A stretch of DNA of 37,320 nucleotides. It comes from Paenibacillus zanthoxyli JH29. Lineage in GTDB: Bacteria; Bacillota; Bacilli; Paenibacillales; Paenibacillaceae. The notes beneath the pieces are model-generated. The model had not been told where the DNA came from. It searched no databases and was given only the letters and a program-made list of their open reading frames with translations. Shown one piece after another: positions 34,236 to 37,320 of this stretch. Location: contig NZ_ASSD01000655.1 of assembly GCF_000520715.1 (NCBI RefSeq), positions 1-37,320 on the forward strand, given 5' to 3'. Positions within the stretch are counted from its first letter, which is position 1. Every line of letters starts with the position of its first letter. The translations under genes were made by a program, and so were the position numbers.

Positions 34236-36047
34236 TCACGCGAAAGCTTTTTTTCCAAACTGCTTGTCGTATAGATCCTTGTACACTCCGTTCTTCTCCA
34301 GAAGCTGCTCATGCTTGCCTTCCTCGACGATCTTCCCTTCACTGACGACAAGGATATTGTCGGCCGCCAGAATCGTGGACAGACGGTGGGCGATTACGAG
34401 ACTGGTCTTGTTCTTAAGCAGCACCGCCATGGCCTCTTGGACATAATATTCGGAGACCGTGTCGAGCGAGGAGGTCGCTTCGTCCATAATGATGATCGAC
34501 GGATTTTTCAGCAGGACTCTGGCGATGGAGATTCTCTGCTTCTCGCCGCCCGACAGCTTGATCCCCCGATTGCCCACCACCGTGTCATAGCCATCCGGAA
34601 GCTCCATAATAAAATCATGAATGTAGGCCGCCTTGCAGGCTTCAACCATCTGGTTCTCGTCCGTTTCGCCGACCGCATACAGCAAATTTTCACGGATTGT
34701 TCCGTTAAACAAGTACGTATCCTGGGTGACCAGGCCGATGCTCGACCGTAACGACTGTAGAGTGAGCGAAGCGATATCCGCGCCGCCGATCCTAATGCTG
34801 CCCGAATCGGGTTCGTACAGCCGGGGAATGAGATTCGTAATGGTTGTTTTTCCCGCTCCGCTCGGTCCGACCAGTGCAGTCATCGTTCCAGGCTCCGCCT
34901 TGAATGAGATATCCCGCAGAGCCGGCTTGCCTTGCTGATAAGCGAAGCTGACATTTCGGAATTCGATGCCGCTGTCCGTATCGCCTAGTGGAACTGCCTG
35001 AGGACTGTCCTCAATCTGCGGCTCCATGTCAAAATAATCGAAAATGCGCTCGAACAAAGCGACCGACCGTTTGATTTCCACATACAAATTCGTAAGCTGC
35101 CCCACAGGGCTGTAAAGTCTGCCAAGCAGCGCCACAAAGGCGATAATGGATCCGACGGTAATCTCTCCCTGAATAAAAAGATAGCCTCCGTACAAATAAA
35201 TCAGCATAGGTCCGATGGAAGCGAACGTGCTGACCAGCATCATGAACCATCGCCCGGCCATGGACTCCCTGATTTGCAGGCGGGTTGCCGCCAAGCTGAC
35301 CTCTTTGAACCTGGACCGCTCGGTGTCCTCCCGGGTAAACAGCTTCATCAGCATATATCCGCTGAGGCTGAGCGTTTCTTCGATAATGTGGTTCTGCTCG
35401 GAAATTTTCTCCTGCGTTTGTTTGGCGAGCTTCCAGCGGACGCTGCCCATTTTGCGGGTGGGAGCGACGAACAGCGGGACAACCAGCACACTGACCAAGG
35501 CCAGCTTCCAGTTCATCAGAAAAAGCGTCCCCGCCGTGCTTATCAGTACCAGCACATTGCTGGCAAAATTCACGATCGTGCCGCTGAATACCCCCTGAAT
35601 CCCCGAAATATCGCTGGTCATTCTGGTGATAACTTCACCCTGCTTCACATTCGAGAAGAATTGCAGCGGCATGTCTTGCAGATGACGGTACATCTGGTTT
35701 TTCATATCATAGACGATATTTTGCGAAATAAAAGAATTCAAATAACTCTGCAGCACGCCCAGCAGGCCAGATGCAACCGTTGCGCCCAGGGAGGCTGTAA
35801 CCAGGAAGATCAGCATCCGCAAATCCTTGCCCGGGAGCGCATGATCGACGATTTGCTGAATGAGCAGAGGCGGCAGCAGTCCAAGCAGGGAAGTGAGAAT
35901 CAGGATCGCCAGCACGACCAGCGTCTGTTTCCAATAAGGAAGGAAATAGCGGTAAATCCGCAGCAGCATGGCTCTGGAGAAATCCGGCTTCTCTAGGGAG
36001 TCGTCAAATTTCATTCTCCCCATGGTGGGTCCGGCAGTTCTTGACAT
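34236..36047 (-). CDS. ABC exporter, half-transporter fused to ATPase (MsbA/BmrA type)
   Basis: A 603-residue protein with the complete exporter architecture. Six membrane helices span about residues 30-320 (FLPYWKQTLVVLAILILTSL is the first). The ATPase follows with Walker A GPSGAGKTT, Q-loop GLVTQDTYLFNGTI, signature KLSGGEKQRISIARVL, Walker B IIIMDEATSSLD and the switch H in VIAHRLSTIL. Such proteins work as dimers exporting drugs, lipids or peptides. It is encoded behind a MarR-type gene on the same strand, 90 bp away, so drug-inducible expression is likely. The ATG at 36047 is the longest option; ATG 36023 or 36014, behind GGGGAGA, is also possible. Confidence 0.93.
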   Translation of the reverse strand: MSRTAGPTMGRMKFDDSLEKPDFSRAMLLRIYRYFLPYWKQTLVVLAILILTSLLGLLPPLLIQQIVDHALPGKDLRMLIFLVTASLGATVASGLLGVLQSYLNSFISQNIVYDMKNQMYRHLQDMPLQFFSNVKQGEVITRMTSDISGIQGVFSGTIVNFASNVLVLISTAGTLFLMNWKLALVSVLVVPLFVAPTRKMGSVRWKLAKQTQEKISEQNHIIEETLSLSGYMLMKLFTREDTERSRFKEVSLAATRLQIRESMAGRWFMMLVSTFASIGPMLIYLYGGYLFIQGEITVGSIIAFVALLGRLYSPVGQLTNLYVEIKRSVALFERIFDYFDMEPQIEDSPQAVPLGDTDSGIEFRNVSFAYQQGKPALRDISFKAEPGTMTALVGPSGAGKTTITNLIPRLYEPDSGSIRIGGADIASLTLQSLRSSIGLVTQDTYLFNGTIRENLLYAVGETDENQMVEACKAAYIHDFIMELPDGYDTVVGNRGIKLSGGEKQRISIARVLLKNPSIIIMDEATSSLDTVSEYYVQEAMAVLLKNKTSLVIAHRLSTILAADNILVVSEGKIVEEGKHEQLLEKNGVYKDLYDKQFGKKAFA

Positions 36048-36137
36048 ATTATATCACCAGCTTTGGTATGAAATGTAAGGGCCGGAATCGGCATCCGGCA
36101 GGCGTTTCGAAGACTTGCACATCAGCAGCGGCAAAAG

Positions 36138-36569
36138 TTACAGCTCGTTCAGAAGCCGTTCATGCATCCTCAGCAGCAGCTCAATCTCTTCCGGTGAGAA
36201 CTGGCGGAGAGCTCCGGCCAGTGCCTTGCGGGACAGGTCTTCCCGGTCATATTGTTCGCACAAGGCTCCCCCGGCCGGGGTAAGATGCAGCAGCGTCTCC
36301 CTGCGATCCTGCGGAGAGATTTCGCGAACCGCGAATTCTTTTTCAACGAGGGCGTCAATATGCAGGCTGACCCTGCTCTTGGGCATCCGCAGCCGCTCAG
36401 TCACTTCTTTCTGGGTGAGTCCGGGAGCCGTACGGATCAACCGGAGAATATCGAGCTGATGGACAGTTAGTCCGGCCTCGGCGGCGCTTTGGTGTGCGAG
36501 TCTTTTGAGCTGCCTGGCAACGGAAAAAAAGGAGCGGTAAACCTCGGCCGTATTGCAATGATCGTCCAT
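36138..36569 (-). CDS. MarR-family transcriptional regulator
   Basis: A 143-residue MarR-type repressor. The winged helix lies at about residues 30-110: LTVHQLDILRLIRTAPGLTQ, KEVTERLRMPKSRVSLHIDA, then EKEFAVREISPQDRRETLLH as the wing. The ATG at 36569 is chosen because it follows GAGGAGGG with 7-base spacing; the ATG at 36587 lies upstream of that site. It precedes the ABC exporter gene on the same strand, and an inverted repeat upstream is a candidate operator. Typical ligands are phenolic compounds or drugs; here unknown. Confidence 0.92.
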   Translation of the reverse strand: MDDHCNTAEVYRSFFSVARQLKRLAHQSAAEAGLTVHQLDILRLIRTAPGLTQKEVTERLRMPKSRVSLHIDALVEKEFAVREISPQDRRETLLHLTPAGGALCEQYDREDLSRKALAGALRQFSPEEIELLLRMHERLLNEL

Positions 36570-36586
36570 TAGCTGTACCCTCCTCA

Positions 36587-36623
36587 TTAGTTATCAATGA
36601 AAACAGTTTACAATAATAACTAA
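36587..36623. promoter_or_regulatory. Inverted repeat upstream of marR
   Basis: TTAGTTAT (36587-36594) and ATAACTAA (36616-36623) are perfect 8-bp arms 21 bases apart. Its place in the likely promoter of the marR-exporter unit suggests an autoregulatory operator. Confidence 0.4.
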
Positions 36624-36729
36624 ATAAATGCAAACAGACAGGAGAAATAGCCCTTCATATTTTCCACATATTTTTCGGGTACACTGGACTTAAATAGATA
36701 AGAGACATTCTCAACACGGGAGGAAACTG

Positions 36730-37320
36730 ATGAAAAAGCTATTGAAAATTGGAGCTGTCGCTTTGCTGTTCGGCTCGGTTCTGGCAGGATGTACACTGGG
36801 CGGCAAGGCGGATGAAGCGGTGAACAGTAATCCTGCGGATACTTCTGCTGTTGCAGTACCTTGGATCGGAACGAAAAATACGACACGCATCAACACCTGC
36901 GATCCCGCAGAGGCGGCGGTACTCGTCTCGCAAACTCTCTGGACGGCGCAGTCGGATGCCAGCCGCCCATCCAGCGTCGTGCTGACGGACGTGGCCAATT
37001 GGCAGATCGCCGCAGCCGCGACAGACCTGATTCATCATCCGAGCAACGGTCCGGTGCTCTTTTTTGACAAAGACAGTGTGCCCCAGGCTACGCTGGACGA
37101 GCTGAAGCGGCTGAATCCGAAAGGAGCCGAGAGCAATGACGGCATCCAGATCGTTATCGTCGGTCCGGTATCGGATAATGTGAAGCGGCAGCTGGATGAC
37201 TTAAAAATGAAGATCGACCAGATTGAAGGCGATGATCCGGCTGCTGTGGCTGCAGCGATTGATGCGTATTACGCCAAGGTCGCCGGCGAGCTGCCGCAGG
37301 GCGTTGTGATCGGCTCGGCC
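36730..37320 (+). CDS. Lipoprotein, probable cell-wall-binding-repeat-2-like, cut by the window end
   Basis: An open frame of 197 codons from an ATG with GGGAGGAAA upstream that continues past the last base, so the C-terminus is missing. A lipoprotein signal ends in the lipobox LAGC with Cys21. The mature part has NTTRINTCDPAEAAVLVSQT, then SSVVLTDVANWQIAAAATDL and GPVLFFDKDSVPQATLDELK, reminiscent of the cell-wall-binding repeat 2 fold found in secreted Firmicute proteins. The assignment is tentative beyond lipoprotein. It is divergent from the marR gene. Confidence 0.75.
   Translation, partial: MKKLLKIGAVALLFGSVLAGCTLGGKADEAVNSNPADTSAVAVPWIGTKNTTRINTCDPAEAAVLVSQTLWTAQSDASRPSSVVLTDVANWQIAAAATDLIHHPSNGPVLFFDKDSVPQATLDELKRLNPKGAESNDGIQIVIVGPVSDNVKRQLDDLKMKIDQIEGDDPAAVAAAIDAYYAKVAGELPQGVVIGSA

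Overview
The window looks like a Paenibacillus-type low-to-moderate GC Gram-positive chromosome. Evidence: strong AGGAGG-type ribosome sites, lipoboxes, a Bacillus-style trehalose operon with TreR and CcpA sites, and GlnR-type boxes (TGTNA-N7-TNACA) at primary-sigma promoters in front of nitrogen-fixation genes. About 21 kb (2.1-23.2 kb) is a nitrogen-fixation island centred on a complete iron-only nitrogenase, anfHDGK. Ordinary accessory and metabolic genes flank it.

Layout. 0-1.7 kb: a short-chain dehydrogenase divergent from a TetR regulator. 2.1-4.5 kb: GlnR box, nifB, a 46-codon fossil of the nifN 3' end, nifX and a small Cys-tailed protein. 4.6-14.7 kb: a two-GlnR-site promoter followed by anfH-anfD-anfG-anfK, two extra nitrogenase-like component-1 genes, a split homocitrate synthase (alpha plus omega), a shortened HTH/molybdate-binding-type regulator and a terminator. 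14.75-18.5 kb: a second two-GlnR-site promoter, a FecCD-type metal ABC importer (permease, ATPase, lipoprotein) and a collapsed nitrogenase-like pseudogene. 18.55-23.2 kb: nifE, nifN, a nifX fossil, a small helical protein and a second homocitrate synthase alpha-like gene. 23.3-29.3 kb: IS3 and IS1182 debris, other gene fragments, an ECF sigma/anti-sigma pair, a secreted protein, azoR and one broken and one intact EamA transporter. 29.3-34.2 kb: treA-treP-treR. 34.2-36.6 kb: marR and a multidrug-type ABC exporter. From 36.7 kb: a lipoprotein that runs off the window.

How the genes fit together (inference from known families). NifB makes the iron-sulfur-carbide core, NifX can carry it, NifEN can serve as assembly scaffold, the NifV alpha/omega pair supplies homocitrate, and the apo-enzyme AnfDGK receives the finished FeFe-cofactor and is reduced by AnfH. 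The importer could bring in iron or an oxyanion metal. The regulator could report molybdenum. GlnR boxes upstream and downstream of the promoters tie the anf and importer units to nitrogen status; the nifB unit has only the upstream box.

Most notable: (i) reciprocal fossils, with a nifN tail in front of the intact nifX and a nifX head behind the intact nifN, which show the island was built by deletion or rearrangement of nif operons; (ii) an uncharacterised nitrogenase-like pair inside the anf operon that keeps all six P-cluster-type cysteines but lacks the cofactor histidine; (iii) identical GlnR site I/site II architecture on the anf and importer operons; (iv) homocitrate synthase alpha subunits whose barrel has lost its metal-binding His-x-His; (v) a nitrogenase-like pseudogene attached to the importer. 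Family assignments are from reading motifs; no database search was run.
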